Part shown: positions 36,590 through 48,386 of the stretch, piece after piece
Layout of the letters: every line of letters starts with the position of its first letter
Position numbering within the stretch: position 1 is the first letter of the stretch
Assembly (NCBI GenBank): GCA_030248215.1
Contig: JASANG010001697.1
Coordinates: forward strand, 17,335 to 81,334
Reading direction: 5' to 3'
Origin: Enoplolaimus lenunculus
Lineage: Eukaryota > Nematoda > Enoplea > Enoplida > Thoracostomopsidae
DNA length: 64,000 bases
Made by a program: the position numbers and the translations under genes
Notes under the pieces: model-generated
The model's input: only the letters and a program-made list of their open reading frames with translations
Database searches by the model: none
What the model was told of the DNA's origin: nothing

Positions 36590-37740
36590 AGAAAGCCACT
36601 CCGAACCTGCACAGTGAACGAACGTCTAAAATTAGCGGGAATGTAGGTTATGAGTATTGGTCGCGAGTTGGGTTTTTAGGAAATTTTGACTGTTATTTTA
36701 CGGAATATAGCACGTAGGCTGACATTAGGCAATTTCCCTGCATCGTGCCGACTAAGAAAATCACCCCAATTATGGCCCGCAATGCGGTAGTCAAAAGTTA
36801 TAGACATTTTTAAACTTCAAGATTTTGTGCGTGTGCGTCCGGAGGCCCGGCCCCCAAAAATGCAATTTTCACTTTTCCGGAATCGGATGTTCAAATTAAT
36901 ATCATTCGACTCAGCTCGCTGAGCTGATCGAGAAAACCACCCCGAACCTTATTCGGAAACCAATAGTTCGAAAGTTATGGGCCCCTGCAGTTTTCGGGAT
37001 TTAACGTGTGCACGCTTTACGGATCCCGGGTCCAAAAACGCGATTTTCGCTTTTCCGGGATTGAGTGCTAAAATTGGTATCAATCAATTCAGCTCGTCGA
37101 GCTGGCTAAGAAAATCACCCCTAACCCTGTTCGCAAACCAGTACTTAAGGAGTTATGGTCAATCAAAGGTTTCAAAGATTTTGTGTATGTACACTTTTAC
37201 GGATCGGATCCTGAAAAACGCGATTTTCACTTTTTCACGATCCACCCTAAACATGGGTACCGTTCGATTCCGCGCGTCGCGCTGAGTAAGAAAACCATCC
37301 CAAACATGGCCCGCAAACCCATAGATAAAAATTTATGGCTAATTGAAAATTTCGGATATTGTGTGCAGACGCTTTACGGATACGGCTCCGAAAAATGCGA
37401 TTCCCACTTTTTCGGAGTACAATGTAAAATTTGGTACCATTCGATTCCCCACTTTCCGTTGAGCGAGAAAACTACCCCGAACAGTGTTCGCAAACGAATA
37501 CGTTAAAAGTTATTGTTCGCCGAAAGTTCTTAAAAATCGCATGTATATGCACTGCAGGACGGGTCTCCTAAGATGCGGTTTTCACCTTCCCAGGACCCAA
37601 CGTTAGAAATGGTACCGTTCGAATCCCCTCGTTGCCCTGATTCAGAAAACCACCCCTAACATGGTCCACAAGTGGATATTTAAGAAGTTGTAGTCGGTGG
37701 AAACCTTTGAATTTGCTGTCGTTCTTTAAAACACGATTTT
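36590..37740 (+). repeat. U3 array of units of about 178 bp, 5' LTR of A
   Basis: AAGTTATGG-like starts recur near 36791, 36970, 37149, 37328, 37505 and 37683, a period of 177-180 bp. Each unit carries CTTTACGGAT, a GATTTTCRCTTTT-like block, GGTAYCATTCGATTC and a palindrome such as CAGCTCGTCGAGCTG. There is no coding potential beyond repeat-driven frames. Confidence 0.8.
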
Positions 37741-38465
37741 CACCCTTTCTGGACTATAGCGCCAGGATTCGCGTTTAGCTATCAACTGACTTAGGTGGTT
37801 ATTAAGGGTGCTCAAACTTAGGATCCTGATTTCCGTGTATATAAACATATACTTGAGTGCTTATTTTGTATTGCTTGATTTTACACGTTTTAAATTTGTT
37901 TTCTCCTTGGTGTTTCGCATCTCTTTTTTAATATGTGGTTTTGCTATTACATAGGTTATTCCACTCTCGTGCAATGAGACGAGAGAAGAAAATTAGTTAG
38001 GTATAGTTATCGAAAACCAGGCAGTTTACGTATAACAGCTTAGGGTGTTTGGAACTCCATGTATATATGTTGTATGCAATTTTTGGTTTTTTTTTGGTAT
38101 TTTTCTGGTCTGACCTTGTATAATTGATTTTATTGCCCCCCGTTGTCGTACCATTGTCTCGTGACCATCGTATCCCCATATTCCGCACACCCGTTTTGGG
38201 AGATGTAGTCTTTCAAGAAACGTGTAAGGTTTTTATTTATAGACTGTGTGTGAGGCGAGAGCACAATACATTAAGGGTAGGCCCCACAACAAAAGCTGCA
38301 CGTGGAGGTCATGTTTTGAGGGGGAACTCTGAAAACCAAGTTTCGATCCAACTCTTACCACCCTTGTGCTGTGTTGTACTTCTGCGTCCAGGTTTGAGAT
38401 AAGGGTAGCCCTAACTAACCCCACTCACAACTTTTCTTTTGAGAGTAGTGTGTTAAATTCCCCAG

Positions 38466-38640
38466 CCAATCACCGGCTCGTAGAGATTAATTCAGTTCTT
38501 ACTTCGTATTGGTCAGCCTACATTCAACACTTTTCCACCAATGAAAGCAGTGTATAGTGTTTGTTTCCGAGGCACGCTTATTGGCTGGATTTTGAGCCCG
38601 CACAGTATAAAAGGACGCTGCACAGGCTGAACATTCAGTT
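38466..38640 (+). promoter_or_regulatory. Core promoter of 5' LTR of A with phased CCAAT boxes
   Basis: CCAAT/ATTGG pentamers start at 38466, 38508, 38538 and 38580 (spacing 42, 30, 42). TATAAAAGG starts at 38606. The initiator ATTCAGTT has its A at 38637, 31 nt downstream. This arrangement is typical of an RNA polymerase II promoter with an NF-Y-type upstream region. Confidence 0.8.
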
Positions 38641-38868
38641 CAGTTTCACATTTTTCGGTTTTCGCTCGCGTGCTCGAGCCGCGACAGCAAACCGATCTCC
38701 CTGCACACGGAGGCGACTTAGTGTGCACGGGAGTTTCGGGGCGCTGCAGCAAAAAGGGGGGTGCGCGCGTTACGCGCTGGGGTAGGAAACTTTGGAATAA
38801 GGGGGGGCCAAGCTGGGATTTTCCGGTTTCACAAAGGGGGTGTGGGTAAACTTTTGATCTAAAACTTT

Positions 38869-38893
38869 GCCTGGCGTTGGCGACAACGCAGGC
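38869..38893 (+). promoter_or_regulatory. Leader hairpin with GCGA tetraloop (5' LTR of A)
   Basis: Same CCTG-g-CGTTG / GCGA / CAACGCAGG stem-loop as in the other LTRs, about 233 nt after the start site. Confidence 0.65.
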
Positions 38894-39778
38894 CCAGAGA
38901 TTCTGTGTAAACTTTTAGGGGGGCAAAATTTTAAATCAGAAAATACCTGCAAGGTGATGCCATATAGGCAGCGATCCTAGAAAAATTTAAAGTATGTTCA
39001 GGATGGACATTAATATTCGCAGGATTGATTGTCAGCGCGGTAGGGATGCCAATTCAGCCTAATGCTAAGCATTTAGGATATGACAAACAAAAGAGCTGAG
39101 GCCTACCGTCCAGAGAATTTCGGTGTACCCCGTGATTTAAGGCGATCCTAGCCAGGCCCCAGGAAACTAAGCTTTGATACTTGGTCACCCGTTTGACAAT
39201 CAAACTGCTGAATGTGCAGCCTGTGAAAAACCACGCTTAAGTCTAAAAAAAGTGTAGTGCCCTCGGAAACAGACGCGGTGCTAGAGAATATATACACAGA
39301 GAATCTCTCAAGAAACCTCTTGAATTCGGAGCATGCACATAGCGGGATTTTCGGGGTGCACCCCCACCCTCGTATGATGGTGAATTTGACCAGAATGTCC
39401 ATGCAATGAGTGGTAGTCGTGAGCACTGGCTTAAGTGAAACTTGAGTCTAAGCTGGAGGTAAACTGCGCCCGCCTGAAAGGTTGGAAAGGGACCAGCCAA
39501 ATTCACCATCGTCAGACATAAGACGTAACGTAAGGTACACACCGCAGTCTAACGCTATGGCAGTCAGCGATAAGGTGCTCGCCGTAGAGCATAGCAACCC
39601 AAGCATCGTTAAAATTTTAAAATCTTTTGCTATAGCTTTTCTAGCAATTACCGTAAGCAAATTACGATATAATTGTAATTCACTAAGTCGAATCCACGAC
39701 TGATCAGTTAAGTCTGACTTTAAGACAAAGGTACTTTAGGACAGTATAACTTGTATGTATAAAGTGTACAAAAACAAT

Positions 39779-39784
39779 AATAAA
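39779..39784 (+). terminator. Poly(A) signal AATAAA, 5' LTR of A
   Basis: AATAAACCAAAAC about 1.14 kb after the start site, in the same context as in copies B and C. Confidence 0.6.
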
Positions 39785-40425
39785 CCAAAACATTAATCTG
39801 AGTTCAGTCCTGAACCTAGAGCGCTCAGCAGATTCGTGGCCTAAGAGCCACGGCTGAAATTACGATAAAACCCAGAGTTAAAACAGACTCCAGCTTTTGT
39901 ACCCATGCGAAAATTCTATGAACATCGGAGTCTCGAGTAATGAACAAATAGCCCTGGTTCGAATCAGTGGCAAGTAAAACCAAATAAAAACCTCAAAGGC
40001 TAGGATCGATTCGCCTTTTCTATCAAAACGGTCTGTGACCAAGTAAAGCAAAACCCGGCTGAACCAACCAATTTCTAGGACTAAGACTAAGGTTAAGCCA
40101 TACCCATGACCGAGTGTCAATAAGTTTAACCGTGAGAAAAAGTTGTGAGCACACAGTTGAACTAAAATTCACGGAGATAGGACTAATTGTTACTGGTGCG
40201 ACCCACTTACACGCACTCGGGGGTTCGTTAGAGCTTAGAGCATAGGCAGGCTTAGGCGTACGACGATATCGGGATTTTGTGACTCTCAAAACCTGATATC
40301 ACGCCGGGGGACCGTCATCCTCTAGGCAAGTAGCTTACTTTGGCAGATCCACGGCCACGAACACCCGTGAGAGTATCATCTCGGATTCGTCCGCAGGGAT
40401 ACTCGTTGATCGTACCCGTAACACT

Positions 40426-40442
40426 TGGGGGCTACTCCGTGG
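40426..40442 (+). promoter_or_regulatory. Candidate primer-binding site of copy A
   Basis: TGGGGGCTACTCCGTGG begins two bases inside the 5' LTR edge. It is conserved with copy B in TGGGGGC, AC and CCGTG. The tRNA was not identified. Confidence 0.45.
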
Positions 40443-43400
40443 AGGTTTCTGTTTCCTGTTGTTCCTTAATTGAATTTCTTAAATTAACTTGCCTTACAGG
40501 CAATCTTTAAACTGTTAAATTGCTCGACCAATTTTGACAAGTAGCCAACGATAGATCATCCCCCCTCACCTGATTGAATCAACTGTGTGCCTGCAACTAT
40601 TCCTCAGAAAGTTTTGGTTTATAAGTAATGATTCAATTAAGTTGTTTAAGTTTGGGGACCTCTCGCACAAGACTAGGCAAGACTCCGAGAGGTCTAGATT
40701 TCGCACACCTACTCTATATACTGGTGTTTTAAATTCAGTATTCGTAATTCTAAAACTAGCTGCTTCAGGTTTAGGCAAAATTCAAGCAGCTATGGCTTTC
40801 GCCCACCAAACTTTAAGCTATATTAATCGATTATTGCAACTATACCAAGCAGGCTGCCCTCTTTAAATAAACTCTGGGCAGCCTATAATTACTCTGAATA
40901 GAATCGTACGTACACACTTTTGTCTTAACTATGTTATGTATGCATTGTGAACTTGTTGGGAGTTTGTCGAGCGTCCGCCGGTGAGTCCCTCCAAGGTTTT
41001 CAGCCCCAAATTCACTACTTCTGTGGCACAATGAACAATTTCCATTGTGCAATCTAAGCTTTGTTCACTACCCCCAACCGGACGCCATTTGCTCGAATTG
41101 AGCACATGGTCCTATACTCGACAAGCTCCCAGCATCTTATGTAAGGCGCCTAACCCTCCCATGACCGGTTTCTTCTTCAATTACCGGGAAAATTTTTCTT
41201 GAGCTGAAACACTTACTCACACTATTTCGAAACCCGACCTTCGATGGAAGGGATGCACAAGAACACTTACATAACCCGGGGAACAGTTGCGGTCGACTGC
41301 GGTTCCACGGCTATCTCACAATCAACTTGAGACTAAGATTACACATATTACAGCGTGCACCTTTCGACTGGGTGTATCGACAACATGCTAAAACCGCACC
41401 TTTAGCCCAGAATAAAAGTAACAGCTCTAGCAAAAAATGCCCAACCCCTTAGAAAGCTTACCTGAATCGCAATAGCATAAATTTTGCATCAGAAAACCCG
41501 CCCACATGGCACACGGTGCCTTCTCCCCAACGGATTTACGGGAAATGTGTGCACCAAATTGGACAATTTTGATGCCTTCGTTGGGACTTAATACGATTAG
41601 TCCGAAGAATATATCAAACTTCAACTAATGAGTGTGTTGTACATTTCCCGTATTTCCTAACTGAAATGAGTGCTCAGAGCTGATCGCCTTTATCAAATAG
41701 GCAACTAAAACTGCTAAATGCAACTGCCCTGCGAAGTTTCATTTAGCTCCCTTTGAAATTTATGGGAAGTGGTAACTCACACCCCGCGCCAGAACCTACT
41801 GTTGTCCAACCCCAGTTACCCTAACTGGTCGGAACAGATAGAATCAAGTCTGAGCACTCAAGCCAACGCGCAAAATGAATGCGGCGCCCATTCAATACGT
41901 ACCTTAACAAGTATCTTAAAATATATATGAGCCTATTCGACGGGAGGAACTTGGAGGATCAGCTCTCTCTCTAATTGCTCCGAATAGTCGTTAAATCGAA
42001 TTCCCTTCGCAAATCCAACTCACACCACCAAGTTCCTCTCATGTTAGAGTATGCGCCACTAAAATTAAAAAGGGAGATCGGATGCTGGTCACAATCGTCA
42101 GAGCCACATCCGACACCACTAAATTTTATCCACAAACATGTACACTGCCGCCAAGGAAACTAAAATTTCCAACGAGAATTACTACATACCCAGGAACACA
42201 AGTGTACCCATAATACAAGCTGCTAGGAATTTAGCTTTAAAATCATAAAATGTGAGCGCATTAAGCTATAAATAAAAATCGAGTCCCTAGCGAATGTGCA
42301 GGTTAAACACTCCCAATTCCAATCAGGGAGCTAAAATCAGATACTCCTGTCAGCTAGTGTTAATCTAATTACAAATCCGTACCCTACGAAAGGAAAGGAG
42401 TACTTGTGTAGTGCGCAGTCACCGGAACTAACATCGGTGGACGTTTACTTACCAGGTTTGCAGAACAAATCACCCCAAACTGTTATAATACTAGACCTTG
42501 CCCCTACCCAACTCACATCAGGGCTCTGGTTCGCAGTGAACCAAACACTGGCAGCCCACGACGCTGTGCTCCACGCCACTTCGCAACCGGGCGGGACTTG
42601 ATCACTCCCAACGGGTTTCGAGGGAATGTTCCTCCTTAGGGTCAGCCAGCCTATCGGGGGGAAATTCAGGCTAAGAAACATGGTTGTGAAAGGGATGCCC
42701 AGTTTCCTGTAACCCAGTACCTTGCTACAAATCCCGTTGTGCTTTAAATTTGAAATAGTATATTCAACCAAATTCTTCTCTGGGTACTCCACCACACACA
42801 ATACCTAAACCCCACTCGAAGTTGACCAAAGTTTAGGACACCGTGCATGCGAGTAGATAATGTAGACAGCCTGCATAAAACGCAACAAACATGTACCCCC
42901 TGTCTAGCAATACTCAGGAGTCCGTAAGCAAACAGAGAAAAATGGATGGAATAAAAGCCCGAGGGATGAGCAACTTTCAAAAGTAACATCATTTAGCTTT
43001 CTTCCGATTATGGGTGATATGTTGAATCTCCGAGCTTACGGTATCCTGAAACGTATCCCTAAAACCAGGTGAAACAAGCCCATAATTGACGTGAGAGTGT
43101 TACCGCACTCAAACGCAAAATCTCGAGACTTGACTTAACCGGCGACAACCAACTAAACTGAACTCACGCGGAAACCTGGAATTCTCCAAGAATGTTTGTA
43201 TTTCCGGTGTAAAAAACGCGTAAATTACAGGCGGAGATCTGTATTGTTGGAGAGGACAGAGTGGAAACGTTTAAAATCAACAAGAGGGCGTCAGGTTTTT
43301 TCAAAACCCAACTTACCACCAGTTGGACAATCTACCCTCCATCCCCAGAGCCAAGTCGCTAGGCCCTGGATGTACAAAATCTGACCCCCTCTTTTCCACT

Positions 43401-46400
43401 ACTCCAATTAACTGAGTGTTGGAATGTGACCACGGGAAAGGAGCATCTACGGGTCACCGCACAGTTAATTCGGCCCCTATCGGAGCTTCTAGCCAGTCCC
43501 GACTCGTGAAGTTAGGGGAATTTATCGAGCGGGAGGCAGAATTCCGAGGCCACACCATCCCATAAATTTTACGCAGCGTTTTTCAAAAAATGGTGTGGTT
43601 TAGGGTAAAATTTTCTTTAATTTGAATTTGAAGTATTGAATAATTGGACGAGTTTGATCGTTTAATTATTGACGGCACAGACGAGGAGGGGCAGGACGAC
43701 CAAAATTGTCATTGACACCACTTTTCAGTAAACGGTATGGGACACTTTTCAATGGGATACATAATTCTAAGGTGGTATTGGAATTACCCACATGTATGTT
43801 GTCCCCACCTCATCTACACGCCCTTGGGCTCGAGCTGAGAGAATCACACACATGATAAGCCGAACAAATTATTTTCAAGGCAAATTTAGCCCTGTCAACC
43901 CGAGAGTGACCGTAAAAAATTTTCTTGAAGACCAAGCTCAACACGTTCAGTGGTCGCGCGCTCTGAGGGTTTCGATTATCAATCCGAAATTCCTAGCAAC
44001 CACCCGGACAGATTGACACCGGTAGAGTCGTATTATTTATGTTGTTATTATGAAGTTTGAATTTGCTGTACCGGAGAACGCCGGACGTAGGAAACGTGCC
44101 GAGTTAGTAGGGGTCAGCCCAGTTGGTCCATTGGGGCACGAGATAACGCACCCTCAGTCGGTAGGGGTGGGCAGCTCCGTGTTACCCATGGGGAACTGTG
44201 ATTTTATTGATTTGATGAATTGAATGGAAAATTTGACTTTTAAATTCCCCACGGGCATAAAAACCCAAATTCCAACTCCCAACCAAAAGAGTTGAGGATA
44301 AATGCCCGACCAAAATCAAGATTTTATAAGTTTTTCAAGATGTCGGCACAGAATCAACATTAAGCTCTATCTAGAGCTAACCCGGTGATATCATTGGCAG
44401 TTCATTCCCCCACCTAGATGATTCAACTTAGTCCTCGAGGACTTGAATCTAGTCGCGTGGCCTAAACCTCCCATCAGGACTAAAACCAAAGAAGCGCCAC
44501 CCGACAACTAATTTCTACCGAACAAAGTTACTGCTATAGCAATGTCTTGAGATTTAATCATGTTTAGTGAAACCGGAATACGGAACATACTTTGGAATAT
44601 CTGACTGGAACTGGACATTAAAATGAACATTGAGATAATACTGGAAATCTGTCGCTTGAACCTGGAAACCCTGTTGAGATGAGTATGACCACGAAGCTAA
44701 CCTTAAGACAATTAGAGCAGCCCAAAACAATGACAGCGTTAGTTGCGAATTCAGTAAATGATATGCGCTTACCCTTACCCATTTCGAATTATAGCGGATG
44801 AAACTGTACCCCCTCGTCATGTTAATGTTGTAAGGACTTTAAAGCATGTCCCGTTCGTCGCAATTGAGCATTAGACCCTTTGTACAGGGTTATCGTACTA
44901 AATTTCTTTCAGAAAGATTACCCCCTACACCCTGTTTATGTCGGTAAATGCTAACGCCCGCGCCCTGTGTAATTAAACCTAATGTAACGATTATGTATAA
45001 GAAACCACCCCTTGCGTAAGCTTACCCTACTAAGCGTTGGTTAGACCCTCCCGTGCAGTACGAAGATGCCTGCGCTCCATGTAAATAAGCCCCGATCCGC
45101 AGTTACTTAGAAATTTTGGAACGAAGCACGATTTAATTGTACCATAGCAACCCCTAATTGTACCATAACAAATTGTACATATTGAAGAACAGCATTAGTC
45201 CTTGGCCAGCATTCTGGCATACTAGGGCCCTCCTAAAAATAGAAAATACAAAAAATAATAATAATAAAATCCAATAAAAAACAAACAAAAAGGAAAATTG
45301 CGCTAGTAATGGTTGTTTGAAACCGTTCCCGTTTTCAAATTCCCCGTTCACCGGAGGTGGAAATGGACCATAAATGCCAACTGTACCATACTGCTTGTAA
45401 ATAAAATTGGGCCCCACGTTAGACTCTGCCCGCCACTTTTGAGCGCGTAATCGTCTATATTTTGAAACAAAAAACAAAATGAAGATAAATAGAAAATTTA
45501 TAAAAAACAAAGAAAAATAAAAAAATTATACTTGTAATTAGTAATTAGTTTCGAACGCCACCTTTCTCAGTCTTAAAAGCACATCACATCCGCACTATAG
45601 CCCTGTTGGCCACCGATTTTTGGCCTTCCTAATAAGCATAGCACATGCCTACCGGGACTAAGACATAAACCGTGCTAACCCCTGTAGTGAACGTCGCAAC
45701 TAAGGAGTTTTAGACACTAAAGCTCCTGTAACGACCGCTTTAAGACACCGCACCGATCTGAACAATTTTCTCCAGTCAATTTTAAGGCCACTAACCGAAC
45801 GATTGCCGGCCTGTAGCCGGTAATAAACCGACCAATTTCAAACTCCGAACTTACTAAAGTAAAATAGAATTGCAAGTAAAACTCCCAGCGCCCTCCACGT
45901 TTTGGATTTCGATCCAATTTAGGGTTCTGTTGAAGTGTCAGGAACCAAGCGACCCATAATGATTGAACAACACTCTCCGCCACCCTTAACCATAAAGATT
46001 GTCCCTTCCCCCTTCTTCTGATCAGAGTATTGGTAAATCTCTAAAAACGCCTTACAGTTCTCTGTTGCACTGTATCCGTGTTAACATGTGTACAGTGTTA
46101 TTTTGGGTATAACACTTGTGAGACATATAATTAAGAGGACACTTAAGAGAGCTTGTGAGATTAAACTGTCGGTTCCGGCTTCGGTGAATGTATATAAAAA
46201 TTGTACAGAACCGACTTTTGGGCATTTGCCTTGCACTTTTGTGCTCAGAAGACCCTTTGCAAGCTGGATCATTAAAGAGCTCTTTTGAAAAGCGGCTCTC
46301 GCAGCCGCAGAATGCAATAATTAAGCCTCCCTCACTCCATAGCGGAAACTAATTAGGCAACGACAAGATAGAAAATTGGCTAAGCAAGGCTTCTAAGTTC

Positions 46401-48029
46401 AAAAACAACCGTGACGCCGCTCAGCAGTCACCAAAAAGGGGTATCACCCAAGGCAGAAGTAGCCGTACTACTCGATCACATTGGTATGTAGCCCTTAGGG
46501 CCGATCTACTATATCACTAAAGGACATAGAGTGACCAGACTCAGAACCACCCAGTTAGTGGTATTCTTGGGACAGAACCCACTCCCTAAATCACTCACAG
46601 GGAACTGAGAGTACAAGCATGGGTGACAATCGGAACCATAACGAGACGCAGGCAGTAGGGTTACCGGACACTTAGTCCCACTAACTTTTGTTCATACGTA
46701 TGTAAACTCTTGAACAAAATGGTGTATGTTAGGCACACAGACGTAACTCATGATCAACGAGTAACGAAAATTCTGATTCCATCCTAAATCGGTTGACCAT
46801 GCACCACCTACTAACCTATTATTCAAAAATTTACAGCTACGAATAATCTTATAACTCATTAATACCCCCTCCCTTAGATTTTAACTGTTAATTCCTTGGA
46901 CTCATTACCGTTTCGCAAATTTCTAATAAGCAATCTCTCTCTGTCACTCTTACAGTTAACAGGTATTGCACTCAACGTGCGATTAACAACAACACTTGTG
47001 AAGAAATGATTTCAAGATGCACTTAAGAAAGGGTGTCGAGAAAAGTTTGTCAATCCAGCTCGCAACGGTTGTACAGAACCGATTGTGAATAAACCAGCTC
47101 GGGTTTTTCCCATGCACCCCTTTTGGTGCAAAGGAGCCCTTTTAAGAGCTGGACCAATAAACGTTTTTTGAATGCGGCTCTCGTAGTCGCAGTATGGTAG
47201 GCCTGATAGGGCTTTTTCTTAAATTTAATAACCCCATACTAAAGGGGAACCCTGATAAAATAATAAAATCCCTGCAGTGAGAAAAAGAAACAGCTAGAGT
47301 ACCAGTGCAAGTGCTGAAACTCGTCAGAAAAGACTGCTATGACGGTCCCCAGGCAGGACGTATGAACCCGAGCCGAGGACAATTTCAAGTGGAAAGCTCA
47401 CACTCAAAAGCCCGAGCATTAGGACTCTGTAGGAACCAAACCTATAATCAGTAGATCTACGATTGAGGATGTAAATCGTTCTGAAATCCCTCAGAAACTG
47501 TCTTAAGAAAATTCATGCAGTGTGGTTTTACGCAAGTTGGATGTCATAAGGAGATATCATTTGAATTCTAGATCCCAACTCTACTCAAGAGATTGCGGCC
47601 CAACTTAAGAACATTTACCCGATAAGCTAACTGCCGTAAGTCACTCGCAGACCACCCTGCCCCCTCCATTCCCTATTCCCATGCCCATCCCCTGGCACTT
47701 CGGCAGAACTAGGGTGCCCAGGACTAAGTGCGCTAGTACCTGTATAAAAATATAGACGGTTGTAAATTACTGCATGAAATTATACATGCCACATCAGATC
47801 CTGATAAGGCTTCAGAAGCCACCAAAATTTGAACATATAACCGGCCTACTCATCAAGTCGTCCAAAACTCCGAAACTCCAAAAAATTAAAGTAACCGGCT
47901 CCGGGCTGTACCGCCCGCCGCCGCGTTAATGGCCGGGTATTTCCTTAGCTGCTTCATATCCTCGTGGTGAATTTATGTTTATTTTGGATGCTATAACTAA
48001 CCTGACTTTGAAAAATGAATTATAGCAAA

Positions 48030-48386
48030 AGCTCTCAGCAGTAGCAACAACAACAACCAACAACAACAGGAGCAATCAGCAACACTAACAACAACAACAG
48101 CCACCAACAACCTCAACGACCAGCGGCAACAGCAGCAACAACGTCAACAATAACAGTAGCAGCAGCACCACAACTGCCGCTACTACAATAACAACATCAA
48201 GGGCAACAACAGTAGAGGCAACTCAACAACAACAACAATCGCAACAGCAGCGACGCCTGCAACAAAAACAACAACAACAACAACCACAACAATCACAACA
48301 ACCGCAACTGCAACCCCAGACCAGCTGCAACCACCACAACAACAACCACCACCACCACCAACAACATCAAACACAACAACAGGGTC
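48030..48386 (+). promoter_or_regulatory. (CAA)n-rich untranslated leader upstream of the A frame
   Basis: CAACAACAA-type triplets run almost continuously for about 350 bases up to about six bases before the start codon. The strand bias is absolute (very few T residues), as expected for a selected unstructured RNA rather than random decay. It is the counterpart of 7346-7710. Confidence 0.55.

Larger units (their letters stand above)
34399..40423 (+). repeat. 5' LTR of copy A
   Basis: About 6.0 kb. Contents: U3 beginning with an ATT-rich tract (about 34460-34560) and several GACTAG-type motifs (35260-35420); a shared block 36140-36470; 178-bp units (about 36590-37740); promoter (38466-38640); leader hairpin (38869-38893); second dyad CCTAATGCTAAGCATTTAGG (39059-39078); poly(A) signal (39779-39784); and the terminal block (40211-40423). 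Confidence 0.85.
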
